Part shown: in pieces, positions 5,491-11,286 of the stretch
Position numbering within the stretch: position 1 is the first letter of the stretch
Layout of the letters: every line of letters starts with the position of its first letter
NCBI GenBank assembly: GCA_003454835.1
Contig: DMTA01000415.1
Coordinates: 1 to 11,842, forward strand
Direction of reading: 5' to 3'
Length of the DNA stretch: 11,842 bases
From: Achromobacter sp.
GTDB lineage: Bacteria; Pseudomonadota; Gammaproteobacteria; Burkholderiales; Burkholderiaceae_B
The notes under the pieces: model-generated
Databases searched by the model: none
What the model was told of the DNA's origin: nothing
The model's input: only the letters and a program-made list of their open reading frames with translations
Made by a program: the position numbers and the translations under genes

Positions 5491-6879
5491 TCACCCCAAC
5501 GCCGGCAACAGGTTAAACAGCAGCACCATCACCAAACCCACCACCGACACGATCGACTGCACGACCGAGATCGTCTTGGTGGCTTCGCCCATCGTCATGC
5601 CGAACGATTCCTTCACCATCCAGAAACCGGCGTGGTTGGCGTAGTTGAAGAAGAGCGAGCCGCAGCCAATCGACAGCGCAAGCAGCGGCAAATTCAGAGA
5701 AGGGTCTGCACCAGCAAGCGGCGCCAACAACCCTGCGGCGCCCACGATGCCGACGGTGGCCGAGCCAGTCGACACCGACAGCAGCATTGCGATCAGCCAG
5801 CCCAGGATCAGCGGCGGGAACGCAAATTGGTGCGTCAGGTGCACGATGGCGTCGCCGACCTTGGCGTTCGTCAGGACCTGCTGGAAGGCGCCGCCGCCCG
5901 CGATGATGAGCATGATGCCGGCGATCGGTTTCAAGCTCTGGCCCAACGCGCCGCGCAGCTTTTCCGGATCGCCGCCGCGCATGAAGACCAGCGTCACGGC
6001 CGCGAATAGCACGCCCAGCAGCATGGCGACGACGGGATTGCCCAGGAAGGCGGCCACGTGCGTCACGCTGGAGTCCTTGGGCAGCAGCATTTCGGCCACG
6101 GCATGGACCAGCATCAGCAAGGCCGGCAGCAGCGCCGCCAGCACGCCCAGGCCGACGCTGGGCGCATTCTGGCCCGCGGGGCTGTCGGTGGAGGCGGTGA
6201 ACTGTTCAAGCAGCGCTTCGTCCGGCCGCGTCGTCATGCGCGGAGCGATGAACGCGCCATACAGCGGGCCGCCGAAGATCATGGCTGGCAGGGCCGCGAT
6301 GAAGCCGTAGATCATGGTCGGGCCAACCGTGGTCTTGAGCGTGGCGATGGCGGTCAGCGGGCCGGGATGCGGCGGCACCATGCCGTGCATCGCCGCCAGG
6401 GCCGAGATCACCGGCACGCCCACGTAGACATAGGCCGAACCCTTGAAGCGCGCCTGGCTTTCCAGCTTGCGCGCCACGCTGAAGATCAGCGGCAGCATCA
6501 CCACCAGGCCCACTTCGAAAAACATGGGGATGCCGATGACGAACGCCACCAGCGTCATGGCCCACGGAATCAGGCGTGGAGAGGTGTGGCGCAGGATCGC
6601 ATTGGCGAGGCGCTCGGTGGTGCCGGAGTCCGCGAGGATCTTGCCCAGCATCGCGCCTAGCGCGATCACGACGCCCACGGCGCCAAGCGTCTTGCCGGCG
6701 CCGTCGGTCAGGCTTTTGACGATGGCGCCAGGGGCCATGCCCGTTGCAAAGCCGACGCCGATCGACACGATCAGGAGCGCCAGCAGCGGATGCATGCGTA
6801 TCCGCGAGACGATCAGTGCGACCAGGACCAGAACGCTCACCAGGGCGGTAAGCAGCAATTGAATGTCGAACGAAGACAT
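5491..6879 (-). CDS. GntP-family sugar-acid/organic acid permease
   Basis: This is an inner-membrane transporter of the gluconate:H+ symporter (GntP) family. The 462 residues, with roughly 12-14 hydrophobic segments, match the family length. Recognisable blocks include GIPMFFEVG (116-124), HGMVPPHPGP (165-174) and SVSTGSATVG in the C-terminal half. Known members carry gluconate, fructuronate, D-serine or similar acids, and the substrate cannot be chosen from sequence. No gluconate kinase or other catabolic gene lies beside it, so context does not help. It stands alone on the minus strand between two tRNA genes. The start is the ATG at 6877-6879; the upstream ribosome site is poor (CTGGGTT). 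A minus-strand TATGAT (6927-6932) is a candidate -10. Confidence 0.92.
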   Translation of the reverse strand: MSSFDIQLLLTALVSVLVLVALIVSRIRMHPLLALLIVSIGVGFATGMAPGAIVKSLTDGAGKTLGAVGVVIALGAMLGKILADSGTTERLANAILRHTSPRLIPWAMTLVAFVIGIPMFFEVGLVVMLPLIFSVARKLESQARFKGSAYVYVGVPVISALAAMHGMVPPHPGPLTAIATLKTTVGPTMIYGFIAALPAMIFGGPLYGAFIAPRMTTRPDEALLEQFTASTDSPAGQNAPSVGLGVLAALLPALLMLVHAVAEMLLPKDSSVTHVAAFLGNPVVAMLLGVLFAAVTLVFMRGGDPEKLRGALGQSLKPIAGIMLIIAGGGAFQQVLTNAKVGDAIVHLTHQFAFPPLILGWLIAMLLSVSTGSATVGIVGAAGLLAPLAGADPSLNLPLLALSIGCGSLFFNYANHAGFWMVKESFGMTMGEATKTISVVQSIVSVVGLVMVLLFNLLPALG

Positions 6880-6926
6880 ATGAGAACCCAGAAAAATCGA
6901 GAGAGGTCGCGAGCCCTCTGCGCGCC

Positions 6927-6932
6927 ATCATA
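6927..6932 (-). promoter_or_regulatory. Candidate -10 box for the GntP-family gene
   Basis: Read on the minus strand this is TATGAT, a 5/6 match to the consensus, about 50 bases before the start codon. No good -35 is visible, which would fit an activator-dependent promoter. The palindrome at 6971-6987 lies upstream of it. Confidence 0.35.
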
Positions 6933-6970
6933 CGGGATCGGGTTGACGGCAAGCTTGAAAAAAGGGGCCG

Positions 6971-6987
6971 GTTTCGGCCGCCGAAAC
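6971..6987. promoter_or_regulatory. 17-bp perfect palindrome, possible operator
   Basis: GTTTCGGCCGCCGAAAC is a perfect dyad with 8-bp arms around one central base. It lies between the GntP-family gene (minus) and the tRNA-Asn promoter (plus), about 40-55 bp upstream of the proposed gntP -10. Size and position suit a dimeric regulator site. No T tract follows, so a terminator is unlikely. No regulator is assigned. Confidence 0.45.
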
Positions 6988-7006
6988 GCGCTTTTTCGGC
7001 CTCGCG

Positions 7007-7035
7007 TTGCATTCTTCCGTTTTTTTGTGCATAAT
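7007..7035 (+). promoter_or_regulatory. Promoter of tRNA-Asn
   Basis: TTGCAT (-35, 7007-7012) and CATAAT (-10, 7030-7035) are separated by exactly 17 bases. Transcription would start about 10 bases before the mature tRNA end at 7053. The pyrimidine/GC-rich stretch after the -10 (TCGCCCCC) resembles a discriminator typical of stable-RNA promoters. Confidence 0.75.
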
Positions 7036-7052
7036 TCGCCCCCTCTACCTGT

Positions 7053-7128
7053 TCCCCGATAGCTCAGTCGGTAGAGCGACGGACTGTTAATCCGCAGGTC
7101 GCTGGTTCGAGCCCAGCTCGGGGAGCCA
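7053..7128 (+). tRNA. tRNA-Asn, anticodon GUU
   Basis: A complete 76-base cloverleaf with encoded CCA. The acceptor arm TCCCCGA (7053-7059) pairs with TCGGGGA (7118-7124), then discriminator G and CCA (7126-7128). The D arm is GCTC/GAGC. The anticodon loop CTGTTAA (7084-7090) carries GTT at 7086-7088, reading AAC and AAU. The T loop is TTCGAGC. It has its own promoter and terminator and is monocistronic. Confidence 0.97.
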
Positions 7129-7155
7129 AGAATTTGCAGTACCGCAGTACCCCTA

Positions 7156-7186
7156 AAAAAGCCCGCAACTTGTTTGCGGGCTTTTT
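7156..7186 (+). terminator. Terminator of tRNA-Asn
   Basis: The stem GCCCGCAA (7161-7168) with TTGCGGGC (7174-7181) extends through AAAAA/TTTTT and ends in a T tract (7182-7186), 28 bases beyond the tRNA. The A-rich 5' side means it could also work on the other strand, though no minus-strand gene ends here. Between it and the next gene (7187-7316) I see only a short direct repeat, TTTGCAT at 7184-7190 and 7199-7205. Confidence 0.9.
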
Positions 7187-7316
7187 GCATTGGGGCTCTT
7201 TGCATCAGGCCGCGGTATCCTGCGCAGGGTTGCGGCCAGGATCGCGTGCCGGTTGCCAACCCGCGCGCATCGCGTAGCATCACCCGGATCTCCGCACCTT
7301 CTGCCCCTGCACACCG

Positions 7317-8225
7317 ATGCGTACATCGCGATCCCTGCCGCCCCTGGTATCCCTGCGCGCCTTCGAGGCCGCCGCGCGGCGGCTGAGCTTTTCGCAAGCG
7401 GGAGAAGAGCTGTTCGTCACGCAGAGCGCGATCAGCCATCACATCCAGCGTCTGGAAAAGGAATTGGGCGTGGCGCTCTTTGAACGGCGCACGCGCGCCG
7501 TCGCGCTGACTGACGCCGGCCGATCCTATTACGCCCGCGTGCACGAGGCGTTCGAGTTGCTGCGCGCGGGCACCGACGAGCTGCGCGCGCCCGCTCCCGC
7601 ACGCCATACGCTGCAGATCGGCTTGCTGGCCTCGTTCGCCACGCGCTGGCTTGCGACGCGCCTGCCCGCGTTTGCCGCCGCGCATCCCCACATCGATCTT
7701 CAATTGCAACCCGACATCGCGCTGGCAGACGTGGCGGGCGGCGAAGTCGACGCCGCGATCCGCTACGGCCGTGGCCGCTGGCCTGGCGTGCGCAGCACGT
7801 TGCTGATGACGGAACGCCTGTCGGTCGTGTGTGCGCCCGCGCTGGTGGCGGGCAGGAAACGGCCAAAAACGCCCGCAGACCTGCTGCGCCACCCGCTGCT
7901 GGTCTCGCACGCGCGGCAGCAGTTCGAATGGGACGCCTGGGCGCACCGCTACGGATTGGATCTGGGCGCCGCCGGCACTGTGCGCCTGCATGACTACAAC
8001 ATCGTCGTCGAGGCCGCACTGGCCGGGCAGGGCCTGGCGATGGGCCGCGAACGGCTGATTGCCGCACACCTGGCGAGCGGGGCACTGGTCGAGGCGCTGC
8101 CCGGTGCGGTGCTGGAAGATCCGCGCATCGGCTGGTGGTTCGTCACACCGCGCGGCACACCCAGCGCACCCGTCCAGGCATTGCACGACTGGCTGACGCA
8201 GACAGCCCAGTACACGGGTGTCTGA
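7317..8225 (+). CDS. LysR-type transcriptional regulator, GcvA-like
   Basis: This is a LysR-family DNA-binding regulator of 302 residues, a normal length. The N-terminal winged helix-turn-helix (about residues 9-68) opens LPPLVSLRAFEAAARRLSFSQ and continues through VTQSAISHHIQRLEKELG and LFERR, the style of the GcvA subgroup. The effector-binding domain covers about 95-297 (LQIGLLASFATRWLATRLPAF, DAAIRYGRG). Such proteins usually act on adjacent or divergent genes; here the nearest candidate is the ridA-like gene downstream on the same strand. The start at 7317 fits the family N-terminus, but no clear ribosome site precedes it. The stop codon TGA (8223-8225) lies at the centre of a 25-bp palindrome. 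The target and effector are unknown. Confidence 0.93.
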   Translation: MRTSRSLPPLVSLRAFEAAARRLSFSQAGEELFVTQSAISHHIQRLEKELGVALFERRTRAVALTDAGRSYYARVHEAFELLRAGTDELRAPAPARHTLQIGLLASFATRWLATRLPAFAAAHPHIDLQLQPDIALADVAGGEVDAAIRYGRGRWPGVRSTLLMTERLSVVCAPALVAGRKRPKTPADLLRHPLLVSHARQQFEWDAWAHRYGLDLGAAGTVRLHDYNIVVEAALAGQGLAMGRERLIAAHLASGALVEALPGAVLEDPRIGWWFVTPRGTPSAPVQALHDWLTQTAQYTGV

Positions 8226-8235
8226 CATCCGTGTA
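8211..8235. repeat. 25-bp near-perfect palindrome over the lysR stop codon
   Basis: Arms TACACGGGTGTC (8211-8222) and GACATCCGTGTA (8224-8235) flank a single T. Eleven of twelve positions pair, and the exception is a G-U wobble in RNA. The centre is the first base of the lysR TGA. It may be a 3'-end hairpin, a protein-binding site or a REP-like element. A related motif follows at 8268-8279. Confidence 0.8.
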
Positions 8236-8267
8236 GCCGCGCTTGATTACGAATGGCTGTCTCTTGC

Positions 8268-8279
8268 GTGTCAGACACC
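8268..8279. repeat. Second GTGTC/GACAC palindrome, inverted partner
   Basis: GTGTCAGACAC (8268-8278) is a perfect odd-length palindrome. The 11 bases TGTCAGACACC (8269-8279) are the exact reverse complement of GGTGTCTGACA at 8217-8227. The two copies are therefore inverted across 41 bases and could pair with each other as an alternative to each folding alone. Confidence 0.75.
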
Positions 8280-8373
8280 GGCCTACGCCCCGCCCAGCAA
8301 AAGACGCATTAGTTTTACTCATACGTACCAAGCAAGAATTGATTGGTCATGCCGCGCCGCGGCCGATAGCATC

Positions 8374-8400
8374 GGGGAAGCGTCAAGACGCGCTTTCCCC
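8374..8400 (+). promoter_or_regulatory. Hairpin upstream of the ridA-like gene
   Basis: GGGGAAGCG (8374-8382) pairs with CGC (8391-8393) and TTCCCC (8395-8400) with one bulged T and an 8-base loop. It lies 32 bases before the ridA-like start. TTTGC follows, too short for a confident terminator. It may be the lysR terminator or a 5' leader structure. The rest of 8280-8432 shows no convincing gene. Confidence 0.4.
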
Positions 8401-8432
8401 TTTGCTTGCCCTTCCTTCATAGGTGATCCGAT

Positions 8433-8906
8433 ATGACCCAAAGCATTTCCGCCCGCGTTGCCGAACTTGGCCTGGTCCTGGAAGCGGCCGCCGCGCCGGC
8501 CGCGAACTACGTCCCCTTCGTCCAGGAGGGCAACCTGCTCTACATCTCCGGCCAGATCTCCCGCAAGGACGGCAAGGCGGCCTACCTGGGCCAATTGGGC
8601 CATCAGGTGTCGGACGCCGACGGCGTTGAGGCTGCACGCGCCAGCGCGCTGGGCATCCTGTCGCAGATCGCCGCCGCCACGGGCGACCGCCTGGATCGCG
8701 TGGCGCGCGTCGTCAAGCTGGGCGTGTTCGTTGCCAGCGCGCCGGACTTCAATCGCCAGAGCGCCATCGCCAATGGCGCTTCGGACCTGATGGTCGAGGT
8801 GTTCGGCGACGCCGGACGCCATTCGCGCAGCGCCGTGGGCGGCGCCGCGCAGCCGCAGGGCGTGTCCGTGGAGGTCGAGGCCGTCATCGCGCTGACCCCC
8901 GCCTGA
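8433..8906 (+). CDS. RidA/YjgF-family protein, long form
   Basis: RidA-type enzymes hydrolyse reactive enamines/imines such as 2-aminoacrylate, released by PLP enzymes, to keto acids plus ammonia. This 157-residue protein belongs to the longer subfamily (about 150 residues, YjgF_endoribonc type), with the signature YVPFVQEGNLLYISGQI near residues 26-42, NGASDLMVEVFG, and the C-terminal block RHSRSAVGGAAQPQGVSVEVEAV. Arg132 in RSAV aligns with the catalytic Arg105 of E. coli RidA, so activity is plausible, although many long-form members have no assigned substrate. A good AGGTGAT ribosome site (8421-8427) supports the start. The gene is followed 44 bases later by a class V PLP enzyme, suggesting an operon and a linked substrate. 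The name ridA is not assigned because this is not the canonical short form. Confidence 0.9.
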   Translation: MTQSISARVAELGLVLEAAAAPAANYVPFVQEGNLLYISGQISRKDGKAAYLGQLGHQVSDADGVEAARASALGILSQIAAATGDRLDRVARVVKLGVFVASAPDFNRQSAIANGASDLMVEVFGDAGRHSRSAVGGAAQPQGVSVEVEAVIALTPA

Positions 8907-8920
8907 TCCGGCCGACGGAC

Positions 8921-8950
8921 CACAACCGCCAGCAACCGACAGGAACCGCC
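8921..8950. repeat. Three imperfect 10-bp repeats ending at the next ribosome site
   Basis: CACAACCGCC, AGCAACCGAC and AGGAACCGCC lie head to tail immediately before the ATG at 8951. The last unit supplies the AGGAA ribosome site. They share the AACCG core. It is a small feature and may have arisen by slippage. Confidence 0.5.
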
Positions 8951-10147
8951 ATGACCGCACCCCTGACCCCGAGCGCCGTGCAGGCGCTACGCGTCCTCGC
9001 GCCCGGCACGAAAAGCACCGTGCACTTCAATCACGCCGGCGCCTCGCTGCCTTCAGAAGCCACGCTGCAGGCCATTCATGCGCATCTGAAGCGCGAAGCG
9101 GCGCAGGGGCCGATGGAAGCGGGCGTGGCGGCGCGCGATCTCATCGAAGCAGCCCGCACACTGGCCGCGCAGTTGCTCAACGCGCAGGTTGAAGAGATCG
9201 CATTGACCGGTGGCAACTCGCCGGGTTGGGGCGCCGCATTTGCGGCGCTGCCGGCGTGGCGGCCCGGTGATCGCATTCTGGTTGGTCGCCACGAATGGGG
9301 CGGCAATCTAGCCGCCATGCGCCTGATCGCGCAGCGCGCCGGCGCAACGCTGGAGACCATTCCCTCGGACGACAGCGGCTGCGTGGATGCAGAGGCGCTG
9401 GAAGCCATGGTGGACGGCAAGGTGCGGCTGATCGCGCTGACCTGGCTGCCTGCCAACGGCGGCCTCATCAACCCGGCCGCCGCCATTGGAAAGGTCGCGC
9501 GCAAGCATGGCATTCCGTACTTCGTGGACGGCGCGCAGGCGGTGGGACAGTTTCCCATCGACGTGCGCGAGATCGACTGCGACGTATTGAGCGGCGCCGG
9601 TCGCAAGGCGTTGCGCGGACCACGCGGAACGGGTTTGCTGTATGTGCGCCGCGAGTTTCTGGATCAGCTCACGCCCGCTTTCGTGGACACCCATTCCGCG
9701 CCGCTTGGCAAGGACGGCGAACCCATGCTGCGCGCCGATGCCGCGCGCCTGGAGTCCGCGGAGAGTTCGCTGGCGCTGAGTTGTGGACTTGCCAATGCCC
9801 TACGCGAAGCGCTGGATATGGGCTTGGACACCATTCGCGCCACCATCGACGCCAACGCCCAGGCGCTGCGCACCGAACTGTCGGCCATCTCCGGCATTTC
9901 GGTGCTGGACCAGGGGCGCGACAAATCCGGGCTGGTCGCCTTCAACATCGCCGGACACGACGCGGCCGACGTGCAGCGCACGCTGGCCGCACAGGGCATC
10001 ACCATCGGCAGCAACGGCGTGCCCTATACGCCGCTGGACATGCAGGCCCGCGATCTGGACCGGGTCGCGCGCGCGTCGGTGAGCTATCTGACGAGCGGCG
10101 ACGAGATCGATCGCCTTCTGGAAGCCTTGCGCAAGCTGGCCGCATAG
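8951..10147 (+). CDS. Class V aminotransferase-fold PLP enzyme
   Basis: This 398-residue, fold-type I PLP enzyme belongs to the aminotransferase class V/cysteine desulfurase-like superfamily. Near the N-terminus is HFNHAGASLPS. Asp193 and Gln196 (VDGAQAVGQ) fit the residues that contact the PLP ring nitrogen and O3'. Lys219 in SGAGRKALRGPRGTG fits the Schiff-base lysine. The C-terminal region corresponding to the desulfurase active loop (SNGVPYTPLDMQARDLDRV) has no cysteine, so a persulfide-forming desulfurase is unlikely. Lyase, epimerase or C-S lyase (EgtE-like) activities remain possible. An AGGAA ribosome site precedes the ATG by 5 bases. It probably forms an operon with the ridA-like gene, which fits release of an enamine product. 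The exact reaction is unknown. Confidence 0.9.
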   Translation: MTAPLTPSAVQALRVLAPGTKSTVHFNHAGASLPSEATLQAIHAHLKREAAQGPMEAGVAARDLIEAARTLAAQLLNAQVEEIALTGGNSPGWGAAFAALPAWRPGDRILVGRHEWGGNLAAMRLIAQRAGATLETIPSDDSGCVDAEALEAMVDGKVRLIALTWLPANGGLINPAAAIGKVARKHGIPYFVDGAQAVGQFPIDVREIDCDVLSGAGRKALRGPRGTGLLYVRREFLDQLTPAFVDTHSAPLGKDGEPMLRADAARLESAESSLALSCGLANALREALDMGLDTIRATIDANAQALRTELSAISGISVLDQGRDKSGLVAFNIAGHDAADVQRTLAAQGITIGSNGVPYTPLDMQARDLDRVARASVSYLTSGDEIDRLLEALRKLAA

Positions 10148-10206
10148 CGCGTGCGCAAACGCGGCGCTGACGTGCGACAGCCGCGCGGCGGCGGACAGGA
10201 CCCGTG

Positions 10207-11115
10207 TTACGCGGCCTTGCCCGCCGCCCCCGCGCGCTTCGTAAACGGCGACCATTTCGTGAACACGAGCAGATTGCCCAGCATCACCAGCGCCAGGCCG
10301 GCGAACGCGTAGGGCGTCCAGCGGTAGCCTTCGACGACGGTCGATATGCTGAGCGCGACGACCGGAAACAGCACCGTGCAGTAAGCGGCCCGCGCGGGTC
10401 CCATGCGGCCGACCAGCGTCAGATACGCAGTAAAACCCACGACCGATCCCAGCACCGCCAGATAGAGCAACGCGCCCACATAGGCCGGCGAGGAATCGAA
10501 GCCGAACGGCAGTCCGGCAATCACGCAGCCCGCCAGAAGAATCGCCGCGCCATAAAGCATGCTGTACGCATTGCCCGTCAGCGGCCGGATGCCGGCGCGC
10601 TGCTGCAGGGACGACAGCATGTTGCCCGTGGAAAAACAAAGCGTGCCCAACAGCGCAAAACCCAGGCCCAGCAGCGTCTCGTGGCTGGCCTCCTGGCCCG
10701 CCAGTTCCGGCCAGAACAGCAGCACCAGGCCGCAGAATCCCAGCGCGCCCGCCGCCATGATACGCGGCGAAATGCGGGTGCCGAACCAGATCCGCGCGTT
10801 GAGCGCGTTCCACAGCGTGGCGGCCGAGAACACGACTGACACGAGACCGCTGGGAATCCATTGCGTGGCCGAATAAAAGCACAGGAAGTTCAGGCAGAAC
10901 AGGCACAGGCCCTGGCCCACACACAGCCAGTGGCCGCGCCGGTCCAGTTTCTGCAGTTTGCGCATGGCCAGCAGCGCCACGAACAGCAGCAGCCCCGCCA
11001 GCGCGAAGCGGTAGAAGATCGACACGGGAATGGCCACCACGCCAAGCTGCAGCTTGATGGCGATCCAGGTGGTGCCCCAGATCAGGACGGTGAGCAGGTA
11101 CAGGGAAAGATTCAT
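10207..11115 (-). CDS. EamA/DMT-superfamily transporter
   Basis: This is a drug/metabolite transporter with two EamA repeats, probably ten transmembrane helices and 302 residues. The N-terminal MNLSLYLLTVLIWGTTWIAIKLQLG and the end of the second repeat (YAFAGLALVMLGNLLVF) are typical. Many relatives export amino acids or metabolites; the substrate here is unknown. The frame stays open a further 95 codons upstream, but that extension is Arg-rich with no family match, so the ATG at 11113-11115 is preferred even though no good ribosome site precedes it. The gene converges on the class V PLP enzyme (59-base gap) and is divergent from an AraC-type regulator, which may control it. Confidence 0.92.
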   Translation of the reverse strand: MNLSLYLLTVLIWGTTWIAIKLQLGVVAIPVSIFYRFALAGLLLFVALLAMRKLQKLDRRGHWLCVGQGLCLFCLNFLCFYSATQWIPSGLVSVVFSAATLWNALNARIWFGTRISPRIMAAGALGFCGLVLLFWPELAGQEASHETLLGLGFALLGTLCFSTGNMLSSLQQRAGIRPLTGNAYSMLYGAAILLAGCVIAGLPFGFDSSPAYVGALLYLAVLGSVVGFTAYLTLVGRMGPARAAYCTVLFPVVALSISTVVEGYRWTPYAFAGLALVMLGNLLVFTKWSPFTKRAGAAGKAA

Positions 11116-11173
11116 GATGCGAGGGGCGCGGGAAAGCAGCGCGAAGAGCCGATTCGGACACCGGTGGCCGTTT

Positions 11174-11199
11174 GGCGCACCGGACAGCCAGTGTGCGCC
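11174..11199. promoter_or_regulatory. Dyad in the EamA/AraC divergent intergenic region
   Basis: GGCGCAC (11174-11180) and GTGCGCC (11193-11199) are perfect inverted arms separated by 12 bases. A separate 8-bp palindrome, CACCGGTG, is at 11159-11166. Both are candidate operator sites in the 171-base region between the two divergent genes. AraC proteins more often bind direct repeats, so the binder is uncertain. I see no clear -10/-35 pair on either strand. Confidence 0.35.
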
Positions 11200-11286
11200 C
11201 CGACGCCGCGCCGCAATTGCCGGTTCTTGCGCTTTTGTCCGGATCGGGCGCGTCACGCGGGCGCGAACGCAGTAGCATTCCTTCCC

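Noticed and set aside
5458..6009. Plus-strand 183-codon frame rich in His/Arg/Gln over the gntP-family gene
   Set aside because: It is a shadow of the minus-strand permease, whose hydrophobic helices and family motifs are clear.
6837..8228. 463-codon minus-strand frame across lysR, tRNA-Asn and the gntP start
   Set aside because: It runs through a tRNA gene and its terminator and is antisense to a clear LysR gene. It has no recognisable domain.
9800..11278. 492-codon minus-strand frame over the PLP enzyme end and the EamA gene
   Set aside because: It is out of frame with the EamA transporter and antisense to the PLP enzyme, with composition typical of a GC-rich shadow frame.
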